Shown here: piece after piece, positions 37,880-50,133 of the stretch
Numbering within the stretch: position 1 is the stretch's first letter
Layout of the letters: each line of letters begins with the position of its first letter
DNA from: Carallia brachiata
Taxonomy: Eukaryota > Streptophyta > Magnoliopsida > Malpighiales > Rhizophoraceae
Reading direction: 5' to 3'
DNA: 64,000 nucleotides
NCBI GenBank assembly: GCA_021464245.1
Contig: JADCRB010000045.1
Coordinates: 1,016,468-1,080,467, forward strand
The notes under the pieces: generated by a model
What the model was told of the DNA's origin: nothing
The model's database searches: none
What the model saw: the letters and a program-made list of their open reading frames with translations, nothing else
Made by a program: the position numbers and the translations under genes

Positions 37880-40800
37880 TGCCTTCACCACTCATTGGTG
37901 AGAACAGAGTGGTAATTCCTACATGAAGAACATGGTTACAATCTCAAGATCCAGAACATCAGGACTCTACTTCCTTTGCATCAATTCTTACTGCAAAAAT
38001 CGCAATATGGGATATCTCTCAGGACAGAGAGCCACCACTGGCCAGATATCAATTAGCCATTGTGAAATTTAAAACACAAAAGTCCTCAACCATTTCAATT
38101 GGTCATGTCAGTAACTCATGTCAGTAACTCGCAATATGATCAAGCCATTCCAAAGCAAAATGTTTTAGAGCAAACAAAATGTTCCATGGATCAATCAAGA
38201 TGCTTCGCTGAATCTAACAAAGGACATTTTCAATACGAAAAAAGTAAGTACGTACCCTTGTAGATTCCTGTATTGCCATTGGAAATGAATTCAGATAATC
38301 TTTAGCTGTTACAACTAAGCAGGGCACCTCAAATCCAGTATCTTCACCGTGGCTGGCAACTTCCACAAGCAATCCTGTAGCTCTCTTCCACAAGGACTAA
38401 TTAGAACTGCAATGAAAGTAAGAACCTCAAGTGGGTACGGTGGATCGTTGAGCAACACAGTTGAAGAATAACAACAATACAGCAATAACTCCTGTCTATC
38501 AGCACAGGATCAAACATTCACAGAAATAGGTATGCGAACTAAAGGGTAATGAATGATCCATGACTAGTAAGATACCAGACTCAGTCTCACTCCATAACTG
38601 CCATAAAAAAATACAGTTATGTCACATGGTGCTAAGGCTTCTTTGCTGGACAGCAACCTCTTAACTCCATCTTCGGGAATTTCTTTCAACACAAGGCAAA
38701 AGGAAATAAGAAGTCTCAGTTGGAGTAAAGCAAACTGAGTCACAGGAATGATCATAAGAACCAACAAAACAGTGGAATCAAATCTAGGATGATAATAGCT
38801 TATAAAATCGAAAGAAGGAAAAATTACGTATATCCAAAGTCCTGTATGACAGATAGTTCATTACCACAATTAGCAGATGACTGCAAACTGCATCACCATA
38901 TGTAACATGAAAGGTATTCGTCATGCACATGGCTTACCTAGGTAGATTAACAACATTAACTGCATAGTACTCCTCTATAGCTGAATTATGATTCTCAGAA
39001 TAAGACCTGCATTTACATACAAATGCCAACAACAAAGCTATGTAATTAACAAAAGCAAATGATCACGGTATTAAAGCAAAAGGACCAAAAAAATGAAGTT
39101 TGATGACTCCCTTCCAATAAAAGAATTCAGTAGTGCAGATTTTCCAGCATTCTTAGGTTGAAAGACACAGCGGTTGAAAAACATTTCTATCCGTTCGTCG
39201 CTTTTTGCAATCCCAATGCCTTCTCATTGTTACACTGACAGCTGAAGCAGGATTACCCAGATAAGCAATGTAGATCAGACTCTCCACAGCGTGAGATGGA
39301 TCTAGAAGTGTCACAAGCACCCACTGGAATACATGTTGTCAATAATTTGACAATAAGCCAGACAAGTCATTCAAATGGAGATGAAGACTGGGACAGGAAA
39401 AGGGAGAGAAAAAAATGGAAAAAATTCACATCAATTTGCAGCAAACTAGCTTTATTGGTTTAGTCAAATTAGGGATAAGGCATAGAAAGGAAAGGGGCAG
39501 AGACTATCAGTACCTCTGACCAAAGGCATCAACTGTTGTTCCACCCAATGCAGTTTTCTCGAGTATAAATGAAGGTTCATCCCAAGGAGTGGAGTTGCAG
39601 TAGCGTGCGTTATACCTCAAACTCTTATTTTTTTTATTCTGGACCATGGGAGTTACCATATATAACACAAGATTTCTCCACCGATTCTTTCTAATCGAGC
39701 TTCTCGGTCTGTCATTATACCTCGAGAAGTAGAAAGAATTACAATTCCCATCCCGCCTAAAATTCTAGGAATTTTTTGATAATTAGAATAGATTCGTAGA
39801 CCGGGTCCACTGACCCGTTTTAAATTTAGATTCATTCTATATGGCTCTCCCCTTCCCCTATTCCTTCTATGTCGTAGGGTTAATTCCAAAAAAATTTTGT
39901 TGGAGAAGCAATGTTACATTGACAGTTTAGATGACAAGAAATTAAAGTTGTATAAGGATAACAGAAAACCAGAGTACAGAAAACTAGAAGAAGCAGTAGC
40001 ATGCATCAAATATAGCATAGAAGCAATGTTACATTAAAAGCATAGATGACAAGAAATTAAAGTTGTATAAAGATATCAGAAAACTAGAGTACCTTCCTGA
40101 TGCAATTGAAAAAAAATATCCTCCAGCTGTGCAGGGCAAAAATTGTTATCCCGTCAGAAAAATACCAAATTGACCAAAAAATTACTAAAAGCAGAATTAA
40201 TTTAAAAGAAAACCTACAGAATTGATTGTAGTAAACGAAATGCAACTGCAAAGAGCAAAGTTTCTTTGTCAGGAAGAAAGCTTAGGAATTGGCAACATAC
40301 ATAATCCCCATCAAATAGTTCTCAGATTCCTCACAAGAACCCAACAGGATCACTTGCCAGCTCCATAATCTATAGAAACGACGACCAACCAGTATAACTG
40401 CTACCTTCCCCTGGTCATAAACGCAGAGGTCAGAAATTATATTCAGCACCGACATGACTGCATTCCAAGCAGAGCCTCGCAAAAGATATTCTGCCAAACA
40501 TTTACAAGGTAACGCCAACAGCCAACCACAAATAACTTCTGGTTTATTTAAATGTGCAAACATCTTTTGTATCATTCATGAATTGCACAACCATTCTCCG
40601 AATAATTGAAAAAAAAAATAAAACCAACAAATAATTTCTAATAAACAAAAATAAGAATATTGACCTCTACTTAAAGCTCCGAGAGCCAGGAAGTACTCAA
40701 ACGATCGAGAATGTCTGGTCTATCCAAAGCATAAGTAAGCACAACTGCATCTGCCCGCTTTAGTTCTTCAGCCACTATACCAGCATCCTCCCTCTAAATC

Positions 40801-41096
40801 ATACACACACAATTAATTACCAACAAAAAGAGATAGTCATTTCCTACTTTAATTAAAATCTGTTAAATTTTAAACGAATTTATATAATATTTTATAGCTA
40901 AGAGGATGTACCGACGATGGTCGGGTTAGAAATCATTGGGCAGCCTGGTGGGTGGAACATTAGCCAAGTGAGTGTTGGGGGAGGCAGTGACTATCAAGGA
41001 AAACTTACGGGTGCCGCAGTCGCTGGCCACCACCACAGGTACTCCTCCAGTCTCGCCGCTGGGGTGGTTGAGGGGTCCAGTTGCCAGTTTTGCCAT
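37880..41096 (-). pseudogene. Unprocessed pseudogene of a mitochondrial Rho GTPase (Miro)
   Basis: Miro proteins are outer-mitochondrial-membrane proteins with two GTPase domains flanking EF-hands. On the minus strand, remnants appear in gene order: the first GTPase start (41096 to about 40905), a switch-region exon ELKRADAVVLTYALDRPD (about 40796-40671), a post-EF piece KTALGG near 39545, a linker LIYIAYLGNPASA plus second P-loop KNAGKSALLNS (about 39310-39115), YYAVNVVNLP near 38945, LVLKEIPEDGVKRLLSSKEA (about 38705-38583) and LLVEVASHGEDTGFEVPC (about 38396-38258). Breaks: the first P-loop reads SDCGTRKFS, a stop follows within the first exon, and a 1-nt shift precedes the second P-loop, whose first Gly is lost. 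The EF-hand part is largely missing and no membrane anchor was found. Introns are retained, so it is not retrocopied. Confidence 0.85.
39640..39905 (-). pseudogene. rps8: Plastid rps8 fragment inserted in nuclear DNA (NUPT)
   Basis: The minus strand encodes the C-terminal half of chloroplast ribosomal protein S8: LTLRHRRNR near 39885, then [40 protein letters not shown] and ILCYIW followed by a stop (39653). Several residues depart from usual plastid S8 ([10 protein letters not shown] in place of the short RKGPYR-type segment). The N-terminal half is absent and no plastid neighbour gene is recognizable. It lies within the Miro pseudogene, next to the remnant of the EF-hand region. Confidence 0.85.
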
Positions 41097-41279
41097 CTAA
41101 GTCAAGAAAATCTCTGAAAATCACCAATTCATGGTCCCAACCGATCAAAACCATTCTTTCTCTGCGCTGCTCTGATATAGACTATTCACAGTAGGGGCAA
41201 AAAGGTAAAAAGCCAAGAACCCTCCCCTGACCTTCATGAAAAGGCCGAGGTTTCTCTTAGTTAACCTAAAATAAAACAC

Positions 41280-41288
41280 TATAAAAAA
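41280..41288 (+). promoter_or_regulatory. Candidate TATA box of the SEN2-like gene
   Basis: TATAAAAAA lies about 135 bp before the start codon at 41424, inside the 328-bp gap between this gene and the divergent Miro pseudogene. With a start site about 30 bp downstream, the leader would be about 105 nt. Placement rests on motif and position only. Confidence 0.5.
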
Positions 41289-41423
41289 GGGTCCTTCTAT
41301 AGTTATCTATTGATTGAAATTCAATTATTGTCAGACCCAAATCTGTCTTGTTCTTAACCCCAATATTTGCTCTTCGGAAAACCCATTTCTCAGTCCTCAT
41401 AATCTATCTTCCAGAATAATTAG

Positions 41424-42143
41424 ATGGGGACGAGATGGAAAGGAAAAGGCTCAGAAGCTAAAGCTCTGGCAGATCCCATATCAAAGATTGTCTCAAAGCT
41501 TCGTTCTTCTCTAATCCAATCAGATGCTTGTGGTTTACTTACAGGCTGCAGCGTGCTTCTAGCGCTGGAACCAGAACAAACGGAACTGCTAATTCGCGCG
41601 TGTTTCGGGCGGCCTGTTGTCACTGCCGAGAAGAATAAGCAATGGTTCGAATTGGGTCTGGAAGAAGCCTTTTACTTGTGCTACTCTCTAGAATGTCTGA
41701 AAATTTCTAGAGAAGAAGATTCTGTAACAATAGATAATCAGCAGCTGTGGCTGCACATGAAATCCCAGAAGCCGAATTTCCCTGAATTCTACAAGGCTTA
41801 TTCGCATCTTCGAATGAAAAACTGGGTCGTGAGGCCGGGATCCCAGTATGGTGCGGACTTTGTTGCCTACAGGCACCATCCATCTTTGGTCCATTCTGAA
41901 TATGCTGTGCTTGTTCTGTCAGGAGGAGACGATGATAAAAATGGTAGGTTGAGGACTTGGTCTGATGTTTATTGCAGTATTCGCCTTTGTGGGAGTGTTG
42001 CAAAGACATTGTTGGTTCTTAGTGTCAACAAAAATGGGCATGGTGCTGACTGTCCGGCGGTTTTGGAGAAGTATTCTGTTGAAGAGCGCACAATGACAAG
42101 GTGGATTCCTGAGCAAAGCCGTGAGAATCCGTCGATCTGTTGA
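41424..42143 (+). CDS. tRNA-splicing endonuclease catalytic subunit, SEN2-like
   Basis: A single-exon frame encodes 239 residues. The enzyme cuts introns from precursor tRNAs in the nucleus, giving 2',3'-cyclic phosphate and 5'-OH ends. The C-terminal nuclease fold carries the expected triad: Tyr142 in SQYGADFVAYR, His157 in HPSLVHSEYAV and Lys194 in GSVAKTLLVL. The N-terminal part (residues 1-135) includes LLIRACFGRP and FYLCYSLECLKI blocks typical of plant SEN1/SEN2 and a FYKAYSHLRMKNWVVRPG linker. The length is close to that of the short plant catalytic subunit. It starts 328 bp from, and divergent to, the Miro pseudogene start, so the two may once have shared a promoter region. The start codon is the first ATG and gives the full conserved N-terminus. 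Confidence 0.93.
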   Translation: MGTRWKGKGSEAKALADPISKIVSKLRSSLIQSDACGLLTGCSVLLALEPEQTELLIRACFGRPVVTAEKNKQWFELGLEEAFYLCYSLECLKISREEDSVTIDNQQLWLHMKSQKPNFPEFYKAYSHLRMKNWVVRPGSQYGADFVAYRHHPSLVHSEYAVLVLSGGDDDKNGRLRTWSDVYCSIRLCGSVAKTLLVLSVNKNGHGADCPAVLEKYSVEERTMTRWIPEQSRENPSIC

Positions 42144-43100
42144 CGCTCAGAAAGAAACGATGAAACCATAGACTGCATGCTCACAAAACTTCTCATTTAC
42201 TCCATAAGCTACCCCAAAGCCGCCCCCGCCGCCCCGTCGCCGCTGCTGCGATGTTCAGTTATGTTTTCGTCCATATCTTCTTTATAATGAATACTGCAAA
42301 TTCCGAAGCCTACTCGGCCCTGTTATTGCCAAGACATGCTTGTTGAAATATGAAGGTGATAAGGAGAAGCTTGCAAGTCTCATCACTGCACCTTGTCTTC
42401 CTGTTCTCCTTAAACTTTTGAACCATAGTGTAAACCTGCAACGAAAGTTCAGGAAAAATCAATTAATCAAAAACAAACATGAAGAAAACATTGAAAATTT
42501 TGCGGAAAAATGTTGCATTAACTATGATGAGGCTTTTGCTTTTGCTATAGATATTTGCGCTTACAACAACCGCTTAAATAACTATCCAACCAAGTAATTA
42601 TGCATGGGAATTTCATATGTTAAATTACATTACAAAAATCTTAATTGGTCATTGTTAGTATTACGCGACTTCAAATTTTCACACCAAATTACCTTTCTTA
42701 CTCCAGATGTCAATCCAAAGTTGAGGAGCGCTTTGCTGTTCACGCATTTCCAGCGCATTGGTTTCCTAGTCTTCCTTGCTGAATAAGTTGGTACTCCCAG
42801 CTTCAAACCAGAAAATAAAAGGTTTTTCCGATTTAAATGTGAGCCGCCAAATTTTTCCCTTATATAAACGCATTATCTAAACAAATCCTTCAGTACGTGG
42901 CAATCATGAGATTGTGGTTTTGTAAATAACAAGTTCATAGTGCTACCGACAAACTGGTTTGCAATGCAGTAATAATGATATATAGTAAGCAATGAAACCC
43001 ATAATCAATGCTTACCATAGGTTGTGTACAAATGATGCCAAGGCGTATTACAGGCATGATATATTTGTAATGATGATGGCAAAAACACACTAGCACATTT
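42144..43100 (+). other. SEN2-like 3' region and spacer
   Basis: This is the likely 3' UTR and downstream spacer. A short frame (42340-42597, with EGDKEKLASLITAPCLPVLL near its start) is locally open but matches no family I know. A CGCC-rich patch lies at about 42220-42245. Confidence 0.4.
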
Positions 43101-43111
43101 TTCCAAGACAG

Positions 43112-43744
43112 ATGTTCGGAGAAAAAAGAAGGCAGAGTGGGCAGGGCCCAAACCTTGGTCCCATTTTCCTGCCTCCTCTGTTTAGGTTCATTTGTTTTAG
43201 ACTTATTAGTGCTTACCTGTCATTAGTTCGAGAACGAAGAGCAGCAGGAAAAGGCAACACAAAACGCACTCGCATCATTGTCCCTTACCTCCTCTCTTCA
43301 GTGGAAACTGCCAGACAGAATCCTGGTGGGAGTCAAATGAATGTCCTAAGAAAATCAAATCCCGATCATAGCTGTCCTCGGTCCCGAATCCCTACTATTA
43401 GGGCTCACGAGGAATCTCCAATTACTGCAGGTTTGGAGCCAGACAGGGCAGGTTTTTCTAAGCTGCAACAAACTGACCAAACGGCTTTTAAGGATATTGG
43501 GCTTGAGTCTCTAAATACAGATTCTGTTCAACTGACCAGAATTGTCACATGGACATTGGAAGCTTTTGTTACAGTTTTGGACACTTTATCCAGACTAACT
43601 AAAAGTAGTACTCATGGACCTAGAGTTGCAGAACCTTTGAGAAATTTGGCCTATTTTTCATTTTCTAATAATTTCATGGGTCAAGTTCTTTCAATCAGCT
43701 CAAAACATTCTAAGCAAATGTTTGAAATCTACACCAGCTTGTGA
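43112..43744 (+). CDS. Orphan 210-residue open frame, unrecognized
   Basis: An ATG-started frame of 210 codons ends in TGA at 43742-43744. Composition is fairly even and not obviously a microsatellite artefact; it includes TDSVQLTRIVTWTLEAFVTV and STHGPRVAEPLRNLAYFSFS, which could be helical. I see no signal peptide, known motif or repeat. No splice signals were required. It may be a relic exon of a larger gene or a chance frame. Its length is unusual for this AT-rich background, which is the main reason to list it. Confidence 0.25.
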   Translation: MFGEKRRQSGQGPNLGPIFLPPLFRFICFRLISAYLSLVRERRAAGKGNTKRTRIIVPYLLSSVETARQNPGGSQMNVLRKSNPDHSCPRSRIPTIRAHEESPITAGLEPDRAGFSKLQQTDQTAFKDIGLESLNTDSVQLTRIVTWTLEAFVTVLDTLSRLTKSSTHGPRVAEPLRNLAYFSFSNNFMGQVLSISSKHSKQMFEIYTSL

Positions 43745-44095
43745 GTGTCTATGTGCGTGTGACTACATGCGTGTGTTGTGTTTGTTTGTCATTTTGCATA
43801 CTCTTCAATGCAATCACAGTAAAATTTCATCAGAAAGAAACAACTAAGTAAGTTCGGTATACCCACACGACACTAGAACCTTTCAATCAATTTTCTCTTG
43901 AATAGACACTGCACGTCTTAGATGGGCCATTTCAGTGTACGTCTTGTGCCTCGAATTGAAACAACTGCAAAGATTTTACTCTGATCAGGATGTTGCACCC
44001 AAGAGATAAACCTGGACGTTTACAAATCACTGCGTTCTGATTGGTTGTCCAAAAGCCAAAAGAAGTAACTGAAGAACAATAACTTCACTTGATTG

Positions 44096-45345
44096 GCCCC
44101 TGCTGAGGGCAAGCAAATCCTTGCTAATCAAAGCCTGATACAAGAACAACTGATTAAAATGAATAATTACTATTTAAATAAAGGTGTGGAAAGTAAAATT
44201 CTGAAGGCCATACACTTAGTTGCTTCAAGAGTTGCCGATTCTGCCTTCTGCACAGAGCCAAAGAAAAGGACAAAAGAATAATAATGAGATCATAAGAAAA
44301 CAAAACTTCCCCTCTTCCAGCATGCAGTGTGATCAGATACACTTTTAAATGCTTAAAGGTGTCATTAAAAAGGAAGTAAGCAGTTTTTTGGGCACCCAAA
44401 AATCATATAAATCATATATCTCATAGACTATGCACAAAATCTAGAGACTACAAGAGAAGCAAAATTCAGGAGAAAATGCAGACCTATTTCATGAAATTTC
44501 AACCATTATCCAATGAATTTCGGCTCCAAGGAGATTTCTTCTCTCTTCCTGTTTTAGATAACAAACAAGCAAACTCAGAATCAATCAAAGATACTAATAA
44601 TACTCCAGCAAAAAATGATACTACAGCCAAAAAAGAATGTAGAGCAATTAAATGAAGGGGCTTGTCATTGTCATCAACGAAACATCACCCTCAATCATCG
44701 GAAGCATGATATTAGCAATGAGATGTGACAGTTTCTTTTCCCATTTTCCACAGAACCTGTCACCATTAAAGAGAATGAAAACAAAAGAATAATTTAAGCA
44801 TAAGCATCATATTGGGATGCAAAAATTTGAGAGCAAGATCCATGTAACTGAAAACTTGGTGAGAATTGCTTGAGGGAAGACTTTATGAGAGATTTAAATC
44901 AAATTAAAATGTATTTGCCATTTGATCATGCACTAAGGTTTTCCCTCCCACAGGACCAAATCTAACAAGCTAGATAAAAACAGGTTATCACAATCCTGAG
45001 ACAAGCGACATAAACACCGAATAGTAATATTCCAGAGACTAGCCAAGCCTATTTCATGCCAACTAAGTAACGCCAAGAAGAAAATTAATACAGAATTACA
45101 AGAATAGTCTGGTTTTTATAACACACTCGACAAATGTATACAAGGCCATAAGATATATATATTTTTTTCACATTTTGCATAGTTGTACCTGAAGGACCCC
45201 AAATGCAAATAATGTAATCATCTAATTTTTGGAACCAGAAAATTAATTTGTTAATCCCAATTATCAACTTAATGTACCAAAATAACACAGGAGGCTGATG
45301 TAAGTTCTGGCATTAGTAATTTACCCTTGGAAGTCACAATTGATA
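44096..45345. repeat. Internal segment duplication, copy 1 (partner 46815-47700)
   Basis: Ordered matches to 46815-47700 include GCAAGCAAATCCTTGCTAA (44109; 46825), TTGCTTCAAGAGTTGC (44219; 46912), TTTTCCCATTTTCCACA (44735; 47369) and CCCTTGGAAGTCACAAT (45325; 47670). The copies are clearly diverged and contain many indels. Confidence 0.75.
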
Positions 45346-46814
45346 ATAAAAAAGTACAAAAAAAAAAAAAGGGTGCAAAATTCAAACAATTATCGATTTA
45401 GCTAACAAGCCTACACTAGAAGTATGACTAAAAGTTTTAGTGAATTTGGGTGCTTCTGCATTCAATCACAAATCTTGGACGAAAAAATCAAGTGCAAAAG
45501 AGAAGAAACTGTATAAGAACATAATTTAACAATAGAGAATCGGGTACTTACCATCCAAGGGTCATTTTTCACATTTTCTGACTAAACAAGCTGCTCACAT
45601 AATCATCAAACTTTGCCCAAAGAACAACAAAATGAGCTTTGATTGCTTACCCCGTTATTGAGAAAACCCAGAACATCGAGTAGTCTAAGGTCAAAGCACC
45701 TAGGAAATGATTGAGGGAGCTGGGATTACAACCATTTTAACAGGCCTTCGTACCAAATATTGTGATGTTTTAACGGGGAGGACTGATTTAAAAAAAGAAA
45801 AAAGGATTTTCATATAGAACTTTGGCACTTTTCTCCATTTTAGAAATTTTCTCCAATCCGAGAACCATCGACTTCCTTGTTGAACAGCAAAATGAGCTTT
45901 GGGACAGAAACCACTAAAGTGATCGATGGAATATATATCAAAGATGAACTAAGACACTTTAAGACATGTGAAGAAAGGAGCCTTTGCAATTAGATGGAAC
46001 TAAAATGAAAGCAATATGAAAAACTAAAATGAAAGAGCAACGTGAAAAACTTTTTGTCAACAACAATAATTCATCCTATGCAATATGGATTGTAAATTTC
46101 AAACCAGCCTAACTGAATGAATTTCTTAAGGAAGATGCTGTGGTTAGCCACTTGGATTTTAGAATTTGAAGCTTCACATGCAAAGAACGAGAGAGAATTT
46201 AGAAAGTGGTACCCCATAGTGTAAGGTAAACAGTCAAACACCAACTTTTATGATGCAATCAAGAAAAGAAACTGGATAGCAATGACAATGAGATCATGTT
46301 TTTAAGGAAATTATATTAACATTGGATGATAATATCGCTAGAGAGAAAAAAAGGTATGAGCAAACAAAAGCTTACCTGGCCTCACAAGTAGAATGTTGTA
46401 TTAGGATCAAATCACTTAAGAAATGGATAAAGAGCTATCTGCCTACCAAATCTCAACATCCTTCTACTGAGATTGAGTAGCTGCTGTCATTGCTCATGCA
46501 TGCATTTTACCATGCACACATTAACAATTACTAATCTGGTTGATGGTAAAAGTGTCAAAAAACAGTCATAGTAAAGACATTTTTCTCCTCAGAGATGAGA
46601 TCACTTAGTTCTTAAAGTATGTTTGGACTAGTCACAAGTTTGACACAAAAACAAACTAGTCATATCTCCCTATAATGAAAATTTATAAGAAAGACAACAC
46701 CTAACTTTCAATTTATCTCAGAGGTCTTTTTCAACTTTTTTTCCCTCTCACAAGAATAGAAATCCTGGGGACAGTTAGGACCCGTCACAGACAGTGAAGT
46801 AATATGGTATGATA

Positions 46815-47700
46815 GAAAACCTGGGCAAGCAGATCCTTGCTAAAGAACAGCTGATCAAAACAAATATACCTATATGAATAAATGAGAGGAAAGTCAAATT
46901 CTATACACTTTGTTGCTTCAAGAGTTGCTGATTCTGCCTTCTACACAGAAAAAAGTAACGCGTAACAGAATTATGAGATCATCATAAAACAAAACTTCTT
47001 TTCTTTCTACAAGATAGACTACCAAAAAATTATATAAATGATGTCTTTCATAGACCACCTTTCACAGTGACATGGTTGTACACAATATAGAGACCACAAA
47101 AAGCATAGATCGGCAGAAAATGCAATTCTATATGAATGAAATTCTCACCAATATCCGATAAACTTTGGCTTCAAGGACGCTTCTTCTGTCGTCCTGCTGT
47201 AGATATTAAAATAAGCAAACTCATAACCAATCAAGTAAAAGAGTAATAGTACACCAAGGCCACAGTAATGAAATGCAGGCGCCTATCGTTTTCATCAATG
47301 GAACTTCACCCTGTGCTAAAAGCCAAATCATCTGAAGCATGTTAGGTAAGAATGAAGTTTGCCAGTTTCTTTTTCCATTTTCCACAAAATCTGTCATAGA
47401 TGAAGGGAATGTAGACAAAAAAAAATAGACAAAATAGTCCCAAAAATAATGAGGAATATCATCTCATTTTTGGAATCAGAAAGGTAATCTACTAGTCTCA
47501 ATTATTAGCAAAATCGTACAAAAATAATACCACTGGCTTAGAAAATTGCAAATAGTATGTTTTCTTGTGTAAGTTTTTGGATGCAAAATAAGCAATATTA
47601 ATACATAATTTATGGCCTGATAAACACACGAACCACATCAGATCATACACAACAATCTGTTCCACTTTACCCTTGGAAGTTACAATCAACTGGGAGAAGT
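46815..47700. repeat. Internal segment duplication, copy 2 (partner 44096-45345)
   Basis: Same orientation and order of matching blocks as the partner, offset by about 2.3-2.7 kb. The offset varies because of indels, which suggests an old duplication. Confidence 0.75.
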
Positions 47701-48349
47701 GAGCAAACAAAGATCCATAGTTATCTAGTGAAGATTTAGCCAACGGGCCTCTACTTTTTTAGTGAATTCAAGTTCTTCAAATTCAAATAACAGATAATAA
47801 TCAATTAAAAACTGAGTTCAGATCAATCTCAACAAGGAAACAATTAAATAAAATTCACAACTAAAACTCTTAAAGACACCATGGAAGAGAGTCAAGAGAT
47901 ATACCTATATGCAAAGCAGAGCTGGAAAACCATGCTCTAAAACGGCTTTATGAAATATATTTTACACGAACCATTTTGGGCATATCAACACAAAAACAGC
48001 AGTCTGTCTTATAGATTTGTTAACCAAGCTGTCACATATGGGAAATAAAAGCATTAGTAATTATACTAAAATATACATTTAAAAAAAGGTTAAAATAGAC
48101 TTACTTCACGTTCGATATCATCCCTCTCCTGGTTCAGTGTTACCGTGTATATCAACAGAGTCTGTCTTTCAACATTAACTGTTCCAATGCTTTAATGCTT
48201 TCAAGCTGATGAAAAGGGGGAAAAAAAATCAGCCACAAGTACAGCAAAATAACAGCACAAAAAAACTGAAAGTTTGCCTCACTTACTTGCAATCTAGACA
48301 ACGAACCATTGTAAGTGCAGCTTCAGTAAATGTGACCGCTATCGAGGAT

Positions 48350-48525
48350 TATGGATTATAAAAGATGCCACAATAACCACCAATTTGGACTTCAAAAACC
48401 TCAAAAGAAACCAAAAGCCAGACAGACTTGTTGCAAATGACATACATAATTCACACAATTAAATGGAAAAATAGAGAACAGAGAGGGATATTGTAGAAGT
48501 AATACCTCAATCATAGATGCAACAG
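48350..48525. repeat. Second segment duplication, copy 1 (partner 49600-49795)
   Basis: GATTATAAAAGATGCCA, AACCACCAATTT and CATAATTCACACAATTAAAT recur at 49600-49795 with the same spacing. Both copies end at the minus-strand donor-like signal GAG|GTATTACTT. Confidence 0.75.
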
Positions 48526-49599
48526 ATGGGGTGATCCAGCAACTGACTTTTGCACCTTTGTTAAATCACAAAAAAAAAAGTTTCACCATTGTGTGAAAGA
48601 AACAAAAATGGCATGCATAAGCACCATGGAAAAGCACACAGCAAATTCACCAGGCAACAAGAGGGTGTTTACCTGTACGAGTCCATGCAACTCAAATACT
48701 TTTATTGCAGATACTCTTTGTTGACTGGAAATAACAGAAAAAAAAAGGGTTTAGATGCTTCATAATGTCTCTTGATTGTAAATCCAGTAGAATATTAAGT
48801 TGAAATTATAAGCAAATGTTGAACAGTGCATTTAGGTGTTTGTTGCCATAGTATAAATCTGCTGGCTTGCATGGGCAGAGAACATCCTGATCAGACCATT
48901 ATTTCTCTGATTACCTTCCTTGCAAGCGATCCACTAATCTGTAAGAGCATACAAATATTAAATGCAATGAGAGGGAGTAGCATGCGGAACTAAATAACTC
49001 ACAAAATGACAAAATAAAACATGTTGCGCTAATCATGATTCATAAACAAACAACAATGCAACCAGAGGCCACAAGTTAACAGTATCACAGTAGTAGACTG
49101 TAGCTGCCTCGGTAGAAGGGATTAGCAAACTGGAATGACAAAACATGAAAAGAATAGTTTCAAACATTCCAGAAAGATCACAAATCTGCTATAGAGGGAT
49201 GCTCAAATAAAACAGCAAATCCATATGGACTTCAAGCCAAGTTTGCACAGTTAAACCACAATACCATAAGCTTCTAAAAGACTACCTTTCAAATACAAGC
49301 ACTGTGCAACAATGTTGAATAAGTCACTCTCCAAGAGTACTTAAAACTCTTAAAGAATCAACAAAAGGCCTAACGAAGTCTAGGATAGGACCTTGATCTC
49401 AACTTCTACTAATAAATTGCAAAGGGAAAAAAAATAAAAAATAATTTGACAAATGAAAAGGCCTAAACATAGGGTGATTGGCTCTGGGCATTGAAAACAT
49501 ACAAGATGATCTCGAAATAGAAGCAGAACATTTGCAAAAATATAAACAAAAAAAGAAGCACAGTCACTGTCAGACAGACTTGATGCAACAGACTTTATG

Positions 49600-49795
49600 G
49601 ATTATAAAAGATGCCATAGTAACCACCAATTTTAGACTTCAAGAACCACACAGAAAACCAAAAGCAGGACGGACTTGCAAAGGAATAGAAAATTGCAGAA
49701 TGGGATACATAATTCACACAATTAAATGGAATAATAGACGGGGAAGGAGAAAGAGAGAGGGATATCGTAAAAGTAATACCTCAGTCATGGCCCAG
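49600..49795. repeat. Second segment duplication, copy 2 (partner 48350-48525)
   Basis: Direct repeat of 48350-48525 about 1.25 kb away. It retains the donor-like TGAG|GTATTAC on the minus strand, next to a possible 36-nt exon (49815-49780). Confidence 0.75.
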
Positions 49796-50133
49796 CGAAT
49801 CGAAGAAAACATCAACTGCAACAAAAGAAGGAATTGCATCCATACGACAATATTTTTGGTAACAGAGATATGTAGTTCCATAATCCATCGAACTTTGACT
49901 AAGAAAAGCAAACCGGGATCTACATTGACAGTCCAAACGGGCAGATCTTTCAAGAAAAACCGAAAACGCACTTTATCCGCATAATTCACGAGACAGACTC
50001 GCCGGATACCATCAACGGACCAAAACCCCCAGGTTTGCAAAGATATCCATGAAAGAACTACACAAATTAAGCCTAATTCCGAGAAAATCAAGAAAACAAA
50101 ATAACAAAAGCAAGGTTTCAAAGACTCAAGAAA

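Noticed and set aside
39653..39889. Functional nuclear rps8 gene
   Set aside because: The N-terminal half is absent, no transit peptide or promoter is evident and it sits inside a pseudogene. A plastid DNA insertion is simpler.
49478..49984. 168-codon plus-strand frame
   Set aside because: Its first part overlaps a duplicated noncoding segment, its composition is Lys/Arg-rich from A-rich DNA, and no domain is seen.
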